A DNA stretch of 64,000 nt from Agrostemma githago (GCA_958450325.1 OY288246.1:42833619-42897618), one strand, 5' to 3'; counted from the first letter of the stretch, positions 42,670 to 55,691 are shown. Notes: a model not told the origin generated them from the sequence alone. Program-made: numbers and translations.

Positions 42670-44378
42670 TCAGGCCTGATAATTCCTGGTCTGATCTCTA
42701 GCCTCATATTCTCCATTAATTTGATTAGCAATGAGCTGGGAGTCAGTTGCTAGTACAACCCGCTCTGCCCCTGCTGCCTTGGCCATATTTATTCCTGCGA
42801 GTACGGCCTCATACTCCGCCTCGTTGTTTGATGCGAGGAAGGTGAATCTGAGCGCATGCTCAAAATCCACTCCCTCAGGGCTGGTCAGTACAACGCCTGC
42901 CCCTGCACTATTGGCTGTTGAGGATCCGTCAGTGTGCACGATCCATTCTTCGGCGGGGGGTTCTTCTTCCCCTGAATGGGAACATTCAGCCAGGAAGTCA
43001 GCCAGGGCTTGCGCCTTGATGGCTGTCCTTGGTTGGTATGATATCCCCAACCCGCTTAACTCGATTGCCCATTTTAGCAGCCTTCCTGATTTCTCAAATT
43101 TTTCCAATATCTTTTCCAGTGGTTGGTCGGTGAGGACCACAACGGGATGTGCGTCAAAGTAGGGTCTGAGTTTTCTGGCTGCAATGATGATTGCATAGGC
43201 GGCTTTTTCTATCAAAGGATAGTTTCTTTCGGCTGCCCCCAGGGCGTGACTCACAAAGTAGATGGGCTGCTGTGAGCCTGCTTCCTCCCTTAGGATGACT
43301 GCACTTACTGTTGTGTTGGTGACAGCAATGTATAGGTACAGTTTTTCTCCGGCCACTGGTCTTGCCAAGGTAGGGAGTTTCTTCAGGTGTTCCTTCAATT
43401 GTTCGAAGGCTTTCTTTTGTTCATCTTCCCATTTGAAATGCTTATTGCCCTTCAACACTTTGAAGAATGGAGTGGACTTGTCTGCCGATCTGGCGATAAA
43501 GCGGGTCAGGGCAGCCATCCTGCCTGTGAGCCGCTGAATGTCCCTTATGGTCTTAGGCTCCGGGAGGTCTAGGACCGCTTGATTTTTTTTGGGATTGGCG
43601 TCTATCCCCCTGGAGCTGACTAAGAATCCCAGGAATTTTCCGGATCGGACTCCGAATGTGCACTTTTTCGGATTCAGCTTCATCTTGTATGACCGCAGGG
43701 AGGAGAATGTTTCCTGCGGGTCTGTTAGATGCTCCTTGTCCCCCTTGCTCTTGACAATTGCATCATCGACATAGGCTTCCAAGTTTCTCCCTTTTTGGTT
43801 TTCAAAGACCTTGTCCACCAATCGCTGATAGGTGGCGCCTGCATTCTTCAGCCCAAATGGCATCATCTTATACATGTAAGTGCCATAGCTGGTTATGAAG
43901 GCGCATTTCATCCTGTCAGGCTGCCAGAGGTACACTTGATGGTACCCTGAGAATGCATCCAAGAAACTTAACGTGGTATACCCACTAGTGGCGTCCACCA
44001 GTTGGTCTATCCTGGGCAGGGGGTAGCAGTCTTTTGGGCAGGCTTTGTTAAGATTCGTGAAGTCTACGCACATTCTCCATGCGCCCGACGATTTTTTTAC
44101 CATCACAACGTTTGCCAACCATTCAGGGTAGTCACAGACTTCGATGAAGTCTGCTTTTAAGAGTTTGTCTATTTCTTCTTTTACCGCCGCGTCTTTCTCT
44201 ACGGACATGTTTCTTTTCTTTTGCTTTACAGGGCGAGCTTCCGGGCTAACATTCAGCTTGTGAACAATAAAAGTCGGGTCGACCCCTGGCATCTCATCCG
44301 CAGAGTAAGCAAATACGTCCCTGTTTTCTCTCAGGACTGCAATTAACTCCTTCTGGTAGGACTCCTCCAGGTTGGCCC
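42670..44378 (-). pseudogene. T3 reverse transcriptase, RNase H and second RNase H
   Basis: The Met at 44292 (MPGVDPTFIVHKLN) is internal; upstream the same frame reads ESYQKELIAVL and VFAYSADE. RT: CVDFTNLNKACPKDCYPLP, SFLDAFSGYHQV, MMPFGLKNAGATYQ, EAYVDDAIVKSK. RNase H: IYFVSHALGAAERNYPLIEK, VVVLTDQPL. Second RNase H: WIVHTDGSSTANSAGAG, NNEAEYEAVLAGI, ATDSQLIANQ. A loss of one base in a C run near 44385 puts it out of frame with the protease; the frame ends early at 42670. Dual RNase H places T3 in the Tat clade. Confidence 0.9.
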
Positions 44379-45334
44379 CTATGGGACCTGCCTCCCTGCT
44401 TCTAAGTCTACCAGCATGCTCTCCCCTTCAGGTTCTAAGTGGGCTGCTTTTTGCTGGGCAACCGGGATTTCACCCTCCCTGCTGGGAGAGCCTTCGGCTT
44501 TTCGCTTTCCTTTCCTTTCTGTCTCATGGGCTTGCTGGGCCACGGTGTAGCAATGTCTGGCTGACTCTTGATCTCCGTGGACCTTTCCTTCCATGCCAAA
44601 GTCTGTCACATAGGCTATGGTGAGAGCCCTGATCGACACAGCAGCTTCGATTTCATCTAGGGTGGCTCGGCCAATCAGGGCGTTGTATGCAGACTTTGCA
44701 TCCACCACAACAAATGATGCCCTGACATTCCTGGCAGTGGTCCCCTCCCCAAATGTCACTGGTAAGTCGATAACCCCCATGGGAAGTACACCTGCCCCAC
44801 TGAACCCGTACAAAGATCCAGGGGCTGGTTTCAGATGCCTTTTTTCTAGATTAATTTTCTCAAAGGCGTCTTTGTATAGAAGGTTTGTGTAGGCGCCAGT
44901 GTCCACCATGCACCTCTTGACAATGTGATTGCTAATTTCAAGAGTTAGGACCAAAGGGTCACTATGCGGGTATATGACTCTCCCTGCATCTTCAGGGGTG
45001 ATGCTCAGGGTAGTGCCTCTTGAACTTCCCGCCTTCTCGGCGTAGCAGATTTGGTTCCGTAATTCACGGATCTGCCTTTTCTGGCTTCGTCTGCTGGTTC
45101 GCCCCTCTGCATCTCCTGACACTACATGGATGATCGTGCGATTTTGGGCTGAGCCTTCAGGTTTGTCTGCCGCCTCCTTTTGGGGCTTGTTCCTTGCTGC
45201 ATAGTTGCCCAGCCAGCCGTTTCTTATGAGTTTCTCAATTTCGTCTTTTAAGTGTCGGCATTCTTCTGTGGTGTGTCCTATGCAATCGTGGAACGTGCAG
45301 AATTTTTTAGGATCCCCTTTTGGGCTGCGCGGCT
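44379..45334 (-). pseudogene. T3 gag zinc-knuckle end and protease
   Basis: Directly after the CACTA element the frame reads KFCTFHDCIGHTTEECRHLK, the C-x-H type nucleocapsid motif of Tat gags. A linker follows, then the protease with CMVDTGAYTNLLY (DTG active site) and ALIGRATLDE. It ends at a TAG caused by the one-base loss near 44385. Removal of the CACTA element and one TSD copy joins this frame to the gag part at 48082. Confidence 0.85.
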
Positions 45335-48078
45335 CACTACAACATAGTATATCTTTAGCAGCATTTAATTTGCACTTAGGCGGCATATGTAAATGCCGTG
45401 AAAACCAATAGCAGCATATGATTAAATGTCGTCAGATTCAATGTCGCTAGAAGTTCTAGTGGCATTTTTCTATATGCCGGTAAATGCATATGTAAATGTC
45501 ATTTAAGCCCAATTATGAATTTTAAGATTCACCTTTTTTTTCTTTTTTCTTTTTTTTTGTTTAAATTGTTTTTGGTGTTCTTTGATATATGTGACATTGT
45601 TCCTTTTTTTTGGTTTTTTGGTATAGATTTTTTATAAATAAAAGTACCTACTTAAAAAAATGAAAATATATATAAAACAAAATCATGTACTCTGTATAAG
45701 ATTGTAAGTTAAACTTGTCATTACAAATACCTTATCAAGGTTTCGACCTAATCCATTAACACCTAGTCAAAATATAACCTAAACTTAAATGGGTACCATC
45801 AAAATGTCAAAATTACATTCAAAAAAACTTCAACTTCGGGTCTTGATCTCGGGTTGGAGCCCTTACGTCATAATGGGACTATGATAAGGCTTTGTCAAAA
45901 CCAAAATGTCATATATCCTTTAGCTATGATCCAACTTAGGCAAAGGGGACCAAATAGTTGTATTATTTTGTATACGACCTGCAAAATTTACACGAGAATA
46001 AATAATTTGGATCCAATACAAAGATTATCCGTGTTTCTGAATTTTTTTTCACAAAACTACTATGTAAATTCCTTAAATAGGCTCCCTTACCACGTGCTTC
46101 CTTCACAAATTGTGCATTTCTTAGTACATCGATTTGAATGTCGAAAGCCTCCTTTAATTTCACCAACTGCTGTTGATCATCCAATCCATCAAAACATTGC
46201 TTTAAACTTGAACAATCTCCTACACCTACTACAAAGTGGCCAAGAGTGTGTAGACATGTCAACATAACTAGAGCAAAATCCACCAGATTCCAACAAGAAT
46301 TGAGAGTAGTTTTCTAGAAAGAATTTATAGTTATTGAGTCGGTAGGATACCGGATGTGGTATAATTGCTATGTTGTTTTTGAATTGTGAGTCGTGAGTTC
46401 TAAGTGAAAATTATCATTCATCTAATAAAATATTTACCTCGGATTCACACAGATGACTTATTGATTCTGGTAAGCTTTCAGCCCTTGAATTTTTCAAGTC
46501 TAATGACCACAAGCATGTCCATTTCATTATCGATTAACTGGCAATAATTAGTCAGAACTACCACTGAAAAAATACAGTTTAACTTGAAGATAAGTACGAT
46601 TTTGAGTTTTATCGAAGATATGATGTGTGTAACAATAATTCACAAGAGAAAGAGATGATGAATACGTTTACCAACATTGTAAATGTCACTGGTTGCGCTC
46701 TTAATAACAATCGCTGAAGTGATGTTAGCTATCCTTGCCTAATAATGAATTGCCTTTTATAACTGTTTTCCAACCATCTGCATCAAGTCTATCATCAATC
46801 ACATATGAACTATTGAAAAGGTTGCAACAACCAATTCGAAGTCTATAGTACAAAGTACATCATAATAGACCAAGTGATCACAATGTAAATATGTCAAATC
46901 AAAAGACATGTCTTACCTTCAATCCACCATAACAACTACACAAAACACGTCACAAAAGGACCTCTACCTTCAATATTTTCACCTTCAAGAGCCATGTCTA
47001 TGAAGAAACCTTCATTATTATAGTCGTCATGAGGTTGGGAAGCTTCGTTATATTTTTGTAACTTGAAGAGATTCCAGTGGTGGTGGGATGAACAGGTATA
47101 ACCACATCACCATCAATTTGGAGAAATTAACGATCCAAGGTCTTTTTGTCATCATTGAAAACTATATTAAACGCCTGCATCAAATGTAATACAGTAAAAT
47201 ATGCAAAATCATTAGTTCATACGCTACTAAACACACCATGGAAGGTACCATCTTTAGCTTAAATGATGCACTTAACATAATAACCAAAATATCATCAAAA
47301 GACCAGTAATTTAATGACTTGATACACTATGAGTGTTTCGTTTAGTTTTGGATCATTTTTTTATCATAATAACCAAAAGACCAATAGAAATTGCACAAAT
47401 ACATCAGCATTAGTGTAAAGCAATGTTTTAGTATGATGTGTTTAACTTTTTCTTCTATGTCTTTCAGTTACGTTGGTTCTTAGCCACAACTATCATATTT
47501 CATTAGAAAGCAAACAATAAATGAACTTTCAGCCACCACTCTTTCAAATATTGGCACACAATTTTAGCGAAAAATAAACCACCATCAATCAGACACACTA
47601 AAAACATATAATAAACCCTAAATTAAGCGCAATCAGACATGGTACAACAAAAATAGTTCAATTTTGAATGGCAATTGAATCTAACTAAGAAGACGTGCAC
47701 ATAAAACCTAAATTAATAGAAAGGAGAAGTAAAGGGGAAGAAATTAAAAGGTAACCTGTAGGAGGAAAAGCGAGGAGAAACAAGAAGTAAAATCGGAAAC
47801 CACCGATTGATCGATTATTCAAAAATCCACTGAATAGCAATTAGGTTTATGCTTTAAATTTGGGGGAATAAACTCAATTAGAAGAAAAGAGGAAGCTGGT
47901 GAGTTAAAAGAGAAAGGACGTTGGTTTTGTGAAAATAAGTGTGGGTTGGATTGGCCCGATTAGTTTAGGCGACATTTAGTTCATTTGCAAGGTTAATTGT
48001 CAATTTAAGTTTACCTAAGGTGACATTTCTACTTATGCTATTAGATAAATGCCACCTAATAATTAATCTCTTGTAGTG
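45335..48078. mobile_element. Non-autonomous CACTA (En/Spm-type) transposon, 2744 bp
   Basis: Ends CACTACAACATAG on the left and ...CTTGTAGTG on the right, with the 3-bp TSD GCT (45332-45334, 48079-48081). Subterminal repeats of the type AAATGYCRYYTA/TAGGTGGCATTTA lie within about 160 bp of each end. No transposase was recognised. A short minus-strand ORF (45963-46283) resembles nothing I know. It lies inside the T3 gag. Confidence 0.9.
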
Positions 48079-48081
48079 GCT

Positions 48082-49702
48082 TGTTTGGACGATTCCATTT
48101 TGCTGTTTCTTTCTCCAACTCAAAGATTTATGCCCTCGGCCCGTTGAGGGTCGTATAGCTGTCAAACCTTGGCTGGTAGGCAGTGCGTTCTTTCTTGGGG
48201 GTATCTCCCTCCTCTCTTTGTTTGCCTGGTTCGTTTCTGCCGCGTCCACCCTGCGATCCCCCTTGCGGCTTTGTCTGGCCTGCAGGGGTGTCCGGCAGGC
48301 TGTGAAACTCTTCCTGCAGAATAAACCCTTCAGCGATTTTTCTGGCCTTAGCCAAAGTTTCTGGCTGGGCCCTGATCATCTGATTCTTCATTTCCCCTGG
48401 GAGCAGGGAGATTGTCAGGGCGTAGGCAGCGGTGGAATCATCAATCTCTCTGACTTGCTGGTAGGACAAGTCGAACCTCCTTAGGTACTCCCTGACGCTT
48501 TCGCCCTTTTTCTACTTCAGGGTCATGAGGTCGAACCGCGTGAGTCGCCTCCTTTTGTTCCCTGCATATTGTTCAAGGAAGGCCTCGGCTAACTCTATAA
48601 AGAAGCTAATCGATCCCTGGCAAAGATCCCTGAACCATCCTTGTGCAAGCTCTACTAGGGTGGTTGGGAAGATTTTACACCAGATTGCGTCATCCACGTC
48701 ATACATGCCCATGTGACTCTCAAATGCCACCAGATGATCCTCTGGGTCTGTGGTTCCGTCAAACTTGATGGTGGGCATTTTGATTTTCGGGATGGGGTAC
48801 TCTTGCACATCAGGATGAAGAAGAGTTTTTGTGGGCCTGCCTACCATTCGTGACCTGCTTTCCCCAGACTGGTTACCGTGGATATCCCATTGTCTAGGGA
48901 TAGGCTTCCTCGTACTGGGGGAGCGGTGCCTCGGTGGCCGCCTGCTCGCTGCTTCGTCCTCCGTACTAGGGGAGATTTGTCTGGATCGTTTTCTCCGGGA
49001 CTGGCAGAGGTTGTCATCCTGGTGGTACCTGGACTCAAGCGACTGCCCCCGGTTAAGCCTAGATTGCAGGCTTTGGGATAACCCTGGGGCTGGCTGTCCC
49101 TTGGCTGCCGGCGTTAACCTGGAGAAGACTCCGCCCTGCTTTTCCCCCAGGCGCTTAGATGCAGGCTCCTTGTGCCTCATCCGCTCCTGCAATCCCTGGG
49201 ATAGACCTCTCTGCTCTCCAGACGCGGACTCCGTGGTGTGAATGGAGAACGCCTGTTGTTGGGCAGGCGGCTCTTGGCTGCCTGCTGTGATGCGCCTCTG
49301 CACCTGCGCGTATACTTGAGCTGTCCTTCTTGCTTTCCTCTGAGCATTTCTGGCGGCGGTTCGCTTCGTGCCCCCGGCTCCATCCCTGCTCATTCAGGGA
49401 GGCTGCCTGGGGGTCGTTGCAACCCTGCCTACCAGATCCTCAGGGGTGAACTCCTGGTTTAGCATCGCAGAGAAGAAGGCAGCTGTCTGTACCATCTGAG
49501 CTGGGGTCAGGTTCAGGGTGTGCCCTGGATGTGCCCCCAACTCTGGTGTTACAGCTGCGTTTGGCATGCCCAGGAGACTGGTTCCCCCCATCCCCAGGAT
49601 CGTGGTGGAAGGAACTCTCTCCGTCTGCGGCATGCCGTATAGGGGGGTCACCGGTGGGACCGTCGAACCGACCCCTACACTAGTGTCAGCGATTTCCGGC
49701 AT
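48082..49702 (-). pseudogene. T3 gag
   Basis: The ATG at 49702 (MPEIADTSVGVGS) begins a single frame that runs to the CACTA element. It is interrupted by TGA at 49394, TAG at 48512 (Gln position, TLK*KKGESVREY) and TAA at about 48128 (Glu position, GPRA*IFELEK). Gag domain: IPKIKMPTIKFDGTTDPEDH, WCKIFPTTLVELAQGWFRDL, ESVREYLRRFDL. The basic Arg/Ser/Gln-rich N-terminal half is long for the family. It would form the particle; three stops make it a pseudogene. Confidence 0.85.
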
Positions 49703-49778
49703 GATTACTTTGATTGGTTAGTTTTTGTAATTGGGAATGGTTGATTTTTGTGGGTAATTCGTGGATACAACCAGATCT

Positions 49779-49796
49779 TCCCCACAGACGGCGCCA
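49779..49796 (-). other. T3 primer binding site
   Basis: TGGCGCCGTCTGTGGGGA on the minus strand, 3 nt after the LTR end at 49800. It differs from the PBS of T1, T2 and T4. Confidence 0.85.
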
Positions 49797-49799
49797 AAT

Positions 49800-50466
49800 T
49801 GTTCCGGTATGGGAATCAATTAACCCGACGTGTAATTTGGGTTCGTATCGTTTCAACGTTGCTTTGAATGTCAATCGATTAATCCTGGCAGGCTCTCTTT
49901 CCTCTTACTCCTTCAGTCGGACCTTCCCGGCGGAATGGGCTGGCTCCTTGCACACAGAACGCACAGGGCCTCGGAGGTTGACCGAGGGAACCCTCTCTGA
50001 TGCCTAAGTCAGTCCGTGAATGCCTTAAGAAACCTAGCTCGTGAGGAACTAGGTGGCGATTTAAGAGTAAGAGTTCTAGAGAGAGAAAATCCAACCCATT
50101 TCTTGTGGGAAATGGAAGAGTATTTATACCTTCCTACAAGAGAGGAAAGTAGAAGGAGAATGGGTGGGTAAGGAGGTGACAAGTGGCGTCCTCTCATCCA
50201 CTCACTCTCAATTACCTTAGGCAAAATGACGAGAAGACCCCTGGGGATCCCTGCTCTGCCTGTGGAGATTTCCCCAGGGGGTAGGCGGTTTTGAGTTGTG
50301 AGAGCTAGGCTCCAGCAGGCTGCGTCACCCTGCTGGCCCGGCGGTCAGCTGTTTTCCTTGGTAGTTCTTCCCACTTCTATGTTCTTTGTTTTGACTGTTT
50401 GCAGGGTCGGTTTCTGGGCCTTCTAGGCAATTTTATGGGAGCCTGCCTAGGAGGCTGTTAGTGTCA
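49800..50466 (-). repeat. T3 5' LTR
   Basis: About 667 bp. The left end TGTTCCGGTATGGG is fixed by the PBS; the right end (GTTAGTGTCA) is estimated. Minus-strand TATA box at 50121-50128 (TATAAATA). CCCCTGGGG, CCCCAGGGG and CCAGCAGG/CCTGCTGG inverted repeats lie 100-220 bp upstream. Much shorter than the T1 LTRs. Confidence 0.65.
50121..50128 (-). promoter_or_regulatory. TATA box of the T3 LTR
   Basis: TATAAATA on the minus strand, about 320 bp before the LTR end. Confidence 0.6.
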
Positions 50467-53103
50467 GGCTGCCGACCCTAATCAAAAACGATATCAAAAC
50501 TAATTGAGTCAACGAGTTTTATAAATGAAATGAATTTTACAAAGGTTTCCAATTATTTTTAAGAAATAGCTTTGATTGATAAATAATACAAATTTTAATA
50601 AAAATAGTCAATCAGAAACAAATAGGAAATTATTAGTGAAAATAGTCTCGACTAAAATGTATTTAAAACTAAATCGACTATTTTCTCATTTATTAGTATA
50701 AATCATAAAACGAAGATTAATTTATTAAACAAATATACAAATCTCGATTATAATATGAAAATACGATTTTGAGTTAAAATTATAAATCAATGAAATATGC
50801 CGAAAATATGAAATCGATATTATTTAGTTACTAGTGTCACGATAATCAACAAAATATTATAACGATCGTAAACAATAAAATTACTAACGATATCGAAAGT
50901 CGTAAAATATTTATAGCGCATACGATTTAAAATAATATTATTAGCAATAATAAATAGCAAAAATTAGAAAAATCGAAGTTAAAATACTTACTACATACTA
51001 CTACTCAAACATACGATATAAAATCGAGTAACGTCCTAAAGTTACCTTTGGCATAAAAATCGTCAATGCACTTCCTTCAACACTTTTGTCCAAGCTCCGA
51101 TCGCTTTGGTAGTTGCCTTACAAGAGAACTTAGAGACTCCAACGGGATCCGAGACACAAAGAAACGGAAACAATGGAATTGGAATCAAAGAAAGTTGGAA
51201 ATGACTAGAGTTGGGAAACGGAGCAATAAAACACGAACAAACAGGGAAACACGATTTGAAGAAAGGATATAAAGATGATCGTAGAGTAGGACACGATAAA
51301 CAGCAGGTGCGAGATGAGAAATAACAACAGCAAAATGAATCAGGTACGTAAATAAGGGGCTTGAAAACCGCCTGCCCACACAAGAAAACATAGCAGGACA
51401 ACTCACAACAGCAACCACGAAAGAAATCGAGGAAGAAAGAAGACTCGATGACGATAATCCAGCAACAGTAGCAACAAAAGGGCAGCAAACAAACAATATA
51501 GATGACACATATCAGTAGTAGCAACAACAAAACACAACGTGAGATGACGACTGAAAACCGAGGAACGCAGCAGCACACAAAAATGCATCAACAGGAGGGA
51601 GGAACAATGAAATGGCAAGAATAACGAAACTGCAGCGGCAGTAAGAACTAAGAACTAGAGCAAAAATGTACAACAGCGGGAAGTAGTAATAACATGAGCG
51701 AAGAGAAAGAAAAGAACGAGATGAGGCGTACATCAACAGCAACAAGCAACGATAATAGCAGCAGGAATACACAATGACAACAGCTGATAGAACGCACAAT
51801 AGTGAGTAGTAGTGTGAACGGTAACAAGGATCAGCAACCAAGTGTCAATATAAATGGGAAGAGGAAGGAGTAAGAAGAGAAGGCAAATACGGAAAAGCAG
51901 CAGCACAAAGAGGAAGTAACGGACAACAAGCACTTAAGAGCATCAACACGCAAGAACAAAAAGGCAGGACAACGGACAACAACCGACAAAACAGAAGGAT
52001 TGCAGCACTAAAACGACATCTGACAGCAGCAAACGAGAGAAGGCAAAGAAGAAACCGAGCAACGACGGAACGGCGAAATGAGGTACGACGAATCACAAAA
52101 GAAAACAGGGGAAAGAAGAAGATAAGGAGAATCACCTTCACGAAATCCAGCAATAGATGACCGACAAACACAGCAGCAGGAGTAGTAGTATTAAGACGCA
52201 GCAGCAGCAGCGGAAAAAGAACAGAGGAAAAACAGAGGTGACGGAAGAGTAGCGCAAAGAAGAAGAAAGCAGATGAAGGGGGAAGAATGAATGGGAAAAA
52301 CGACTGAAGGTGAAGATGAAAATGTGAAGCGGTGGGTTGAAAGAGGGGAGTGAAACGGTGGAGAGTTAAAACAAGGGAAGGGGGATTGTAACAATTGGTC
52401 AAATGGGTTGAAAGAGAAAATGAATGAGAAAATGAATGAAGTGGTGGACAGTAGTGGCAAAAAGGGAATGAATGTAGTGTGGAAATAAAGGAAAAAGAAA
52501 TAGGGGAAATGAACGTATAAATGGGAAAATGAAATGAATCAAACATAATTAAATGAATCGGGTTAGAAATACGGATTAAACAAATACCGAATCGATAAGT
52601 TGACTGACTCACGAATCAGGTTAAAACGAGTTAATAAAATTAATAAATAATTGGAATAAAATGAGTAAATAAAGTACTCGAGACTAAAACGAAGCTGATA
52701 GAAATAAATAATTAGACGATCAAATAGCATTTCCCGATAAATAATAAATTTTCGATTAAGTGAATTAAATTGATTTCTCGAGGAAAGAAAATAAATATTT
52801 TGACGAAGCTTAAAATAAATGAGCTTCGAGCTTAATATATATAAATAAAAAGAATTTCGAATTTAAATCGTCGAAATAGATTTTCGATAAGAATTAAATT
52901 AAATGTATAAAATAAATCGAAATAGAAATAAAAATATGTTTTAAATATAAGAAGAGTTTCCGAGACAAATGGAATTTTAGGAGTTTGAAACGATTAAACG
53001 ATAAATTCGTTTTATAATAATTTTTTTAAGAATTACGAGTTAAATCGTAAACAAAATAAAAATACAAACATAACTTTAAATTTATAAAATCAGGGGTGTT
53101 ACA
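50467..53103 (-). mobile_element. Third large TGTAAC-type LTR (start part)
   Basis: The right end GGGGTGTTACA is TGTAACACCCC on the minus strand, as at 24352. The body is AT-rich, with a pyrimidine-rich minus-strand section (51060-52600) that translates into meaningless Ser/Phe/Leu/Cys-rich frames. Its left end is missing at the T3 junction. With 28830-29801 it would add up to about 3.6 kb, close to the complete copy, so both may be halves of one LTR; the flanks do not show a matching TSD. Confidence 0.55.
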
Positions 53104-54583
53104 GCTATAGATGCCGAATTATCGGCTCTTCACAAAAACAACACCTGAAGTCTTGTTCCACCCCACCCGTCCTTCAATGTTGTGGGTTGCAAATGGGTTT
53201 TTCGTATCAAATATAATCCCGACAATTCAATAAATAAATAAATATAAAGCTCGTTTATTTGCTAAAGGGTTTCATCAACGTCTCGGGGTGGATTACTCGG
53301 AAACTTTCAGTCCTGTAGTTAAGCCCGTGACAGTCCGTCTGATCCTCACCTTTGCCTTGACTCATGGTTTGTCCCTGCGGGAACTCGACATTAACAATGC
53401 CTTTCTCCAAGGTAATCTCACTGAAACTGTTTATATGCATCAACCCCCTAGTTTTCGTAATGCTTATCACCCTGATCATGTCTGAAAATGTCTCTAGCCA
53501 TTTACGGTCCCAAGCAGGCCCCTCGCACTTGGTCCACCGAATTAAAAATATACCTAGTTTCTTACGGGTTCACTCAGTCTCAGTTCAACTCGTCCCTTTT
53601 CTTACTCCACCACAATCAAAACCCTATTTATTTACTTGTTTATGTAGATGACATCATTGTCACTGGACATACCTCCCCTTTCCTTACTTCTTTCTTTGAG
53701 GCGTTCTCACATCGCTTTTCTCTCAAGGATCTCGGTTTCCCTTCTTATTTTTTAGGTATTGAAGTCACCCCTACCCCCACCGATCTCAGCCTAACCCAAA
53801 CCAAATATATCCACGATCTTCTCTCTCGTTTCTCCATGCTAGATTGTAAACCTACCCTCACCCCTATGGTTGCCTACCGCCCTCCTAACCTCAACCGGCC
53901 ACTCGATCTCTAATCCCACGGACTACCGCACTCTCATTGGCAGTCTCCAGTACCTCTCTCTAACTCGTCCCGACATTGCTTTTAGCGTCAACAAGCTTGC
54001 CCAGTTTATGCAGGATCCACAAGAGTCTCATATCATTGGACGGCCCTTAAATGATTGCTTTGTTATCTTAAAGGTACAATACGAGTTGGTATTAACTTAT
54101 TTTGTTCCACTACTCTATCACTTCACGCTTTTTGTGATGCAGATTGGGGCGGTGACAAAAGCCATATCGTGGTTATCTCGAAAGCAAAAAGCTACTGCTC
54201 TCTCCTCCACGGATGCAGAATTCTGAGATGTTGCTACGGTTACTTTTGGACTCCTTTGGTTACGGTCTCTCCTCATTGAGCTTCGGTGTGCTATCACCGA
54301 TCCCTCCGTTATATATTGTGACAACTTGGGTGCTACGCACAATGCTGCTAATCCCGTTTTCCACTCCAAAATGAAACATGTAGCTTTTTCGTTTTACTTT
54401 GTTCGTGAACAGGTTCAACAACGTCAGCTTCGTGTACAACACATCTCCAGCAATTACCAGCTTGCAAACACTCTAACAAAGCCACTTCCTCGCCCAAGTC
54501 TCGAGCCTATTTTGCGCAAGATCGGACTTTCCTTTGGCATGTCCGATTTGAGGGAGTGTATTAAGGATATAATGGAATCATAA
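53104..54583 (+). pseudogene. Ty1/copia pol fragment: RT and RNase H
   Basis: The RT starts AIDAELSALHKNNT directly after the LTR at 53103, then YKARLFAKGFHQR, DYSETFSPVVKPVTVRL, LDINNAFLQGNL. After a one-base loss near 53483 it goes on as AIYGPKQAPRTW, LLVYVDDIIVTG, PSYFLGIEV, TDYRTLIGSLQYLSLTRPDI. RNase H pieces in alternating frames: HAFCDADWGG, SLSSTDAEF, VIYCDNLGA and HISSNYQLANTLTKPLP. The order RT-RNase H-LTR with no integrase after RNase H is that of copia. The upstream gag, protease and integrase are missing. At least four frame breaks. Confidence 0.9.
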
Positions 54584-54771
54584 CTTCCCTAGGTTGGTAG
54601 AGTTGACATCTTCTTGTAAATCCTATAAGCTAGGCTAATATCCCTTATATTACTTTAACTAGTTATTCTAGGTTACGGCTCCAGCTAGCTACCTCTGACT
54701 CTACGTAACTATATATATATACACTTTACCAATATAATATTATTCATCAATTTCTTCATATAACTTCTTCA
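54557..54771 (+). repeat. Copia 3' LTR, about 215 bp
   Basis: TGTATTAAGGATATAATGG follows GATTTGAGGGAG (degenerate polypurine tract); ends near TAACTTCTTCA. A TATATATATA run lies in the middle. The last pol codons overlap the LTR start. The 5' partner is absent. Confidence 0.65.
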
Positions 54772-55164
54772 GTCATTTGGTGGAATGTACTCCGTAGTTA
54801 GAAACTTGGGGATTGGCGTAAATATGAGATTCAAGGGATTAAAATGAAGTTAGAATTTATGGGTATCTAACCTCATTCTATACATTCCGAAGGCTCCAAC
54901 CAAACACCTCTTTAGTAAGTAGTGTTGTTCGACTTGAGCATAAAGAGATATGAGTACTAAATTTAAGGTAGACTAAAAAGTGGGAATACAAAGTAGTGGT
55001 GTTTATAGCGTCGATTTCGAGGGCACATCAACTTTGGTAGAACTCTGTTTTTATAATTGGAAAAAAAAATTATGCCACAAAGTCATTCCACGAGACTATC
55101 TCACAATAATTATATTGTGAAATCTCATATACGGAGTACTCCCTCCCTTCATATCCAAACACGC
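54772..55164. other. Unassigned spacer
   Basis: 393 bp between the copia LTR and T4. At 55136-55160 GGAGTACTCCCTCCCTTCAT resembles a Stowaway-type terminus cut off by T4. No gene seen. Confidence 0.4.
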
Positions 55165-55560
55165 TGTAGACACCCGCATTTTGCCTGCTAGTGTCTATAG
55201 CAGTTCTCGACAAAACACCCGATGATGATCGGACGTAAACGTGACTTAATACGCTCAAATACGGACTCAGAATCAATAGTATCCGACGTGGGCATTTAGC
55301 GGAGTGCAAATCTCTCAAATCCGACCTCAAATTCAGGCCCAGTGGGTCGTTTCCAATAAAATGAGACTAATTTGGGTCAAAACCGTCACCGGAAATAAAT
55401 CCGTCTTTTAGCGACCGAGTCAAAACCCGGTCAAAGTCGAATCCCAAGACGAACCAGCCTCACATTATGTCCAAATACACAAAATGAATCAAGTCACAAC
55501 AACCAAATCATTCAAAAAAAGTCAACAAATCATTCCTAAAATATCTCATCCTAATTGATC

Positions 55561-55669
55561 CACTCGATCGAGTGGATTGCCCCACTCGGTCGAGTGAAGC
55601 CTCAAAAAACGGACCAGATTCATTTTCAAAGGCACTCGACCGAGTGCACTAGGGCCACTCGATCGAGTG
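55561..55669 (+). repeat. Palindrome cassette A of T4 (four copies)
   Basis: CACTCGATCGAGTG (55561), CACTCGGTCGAGTG (55583), CACTCGACCGAGTG (55633), CACTCGATCGAGTG (55656), about 23 bp before the TATA box. The 3' LTR has the same group at 63916-64000. Confidence 0.9.
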
Positions 55670-55691
55670 ACCCTAGGTCGTGGGGTTCTCC

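Larger units (their letters stand above)
36636..50466 (-). mobile_element. T3: second lineage of Tat-clade element, 3' LTR missing
   Basis: Minus-strand order from the right: LTR, PBS, gag (split by a CACTA element), protease, RT, RNase H, second RNase H, integrase. A tandem array and two plus-strand transcription units follow. The PBS and the LTR sequence differ from T1/T2/T4, and the element is notably richer in GC. The left end, where polypurine tract and 3' LTR should be, is replaced by the T2 LTR at about 36635. Confidence 0.85.

Noticed and set aside
45854..46283. ORFs on both strands inside the CACTA element
   Set aside because: No transposase or other motif recognised; too short and unsupported to call a gene.
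51063..52612. Long minus-strand ORFs rich in Ser, Phe, Leu and Cys
   Set aside because: They are translations of a pyrimidine-rich LTR section, overlap one another in different frames and show no domain.
55070..55330. Minus-strand ORF at the T4 LTR start (and its twin at 63472)
   Set aside because: It crosses the LTR boundary in one case and the PPT in the other; LTR sequence, not a gene.
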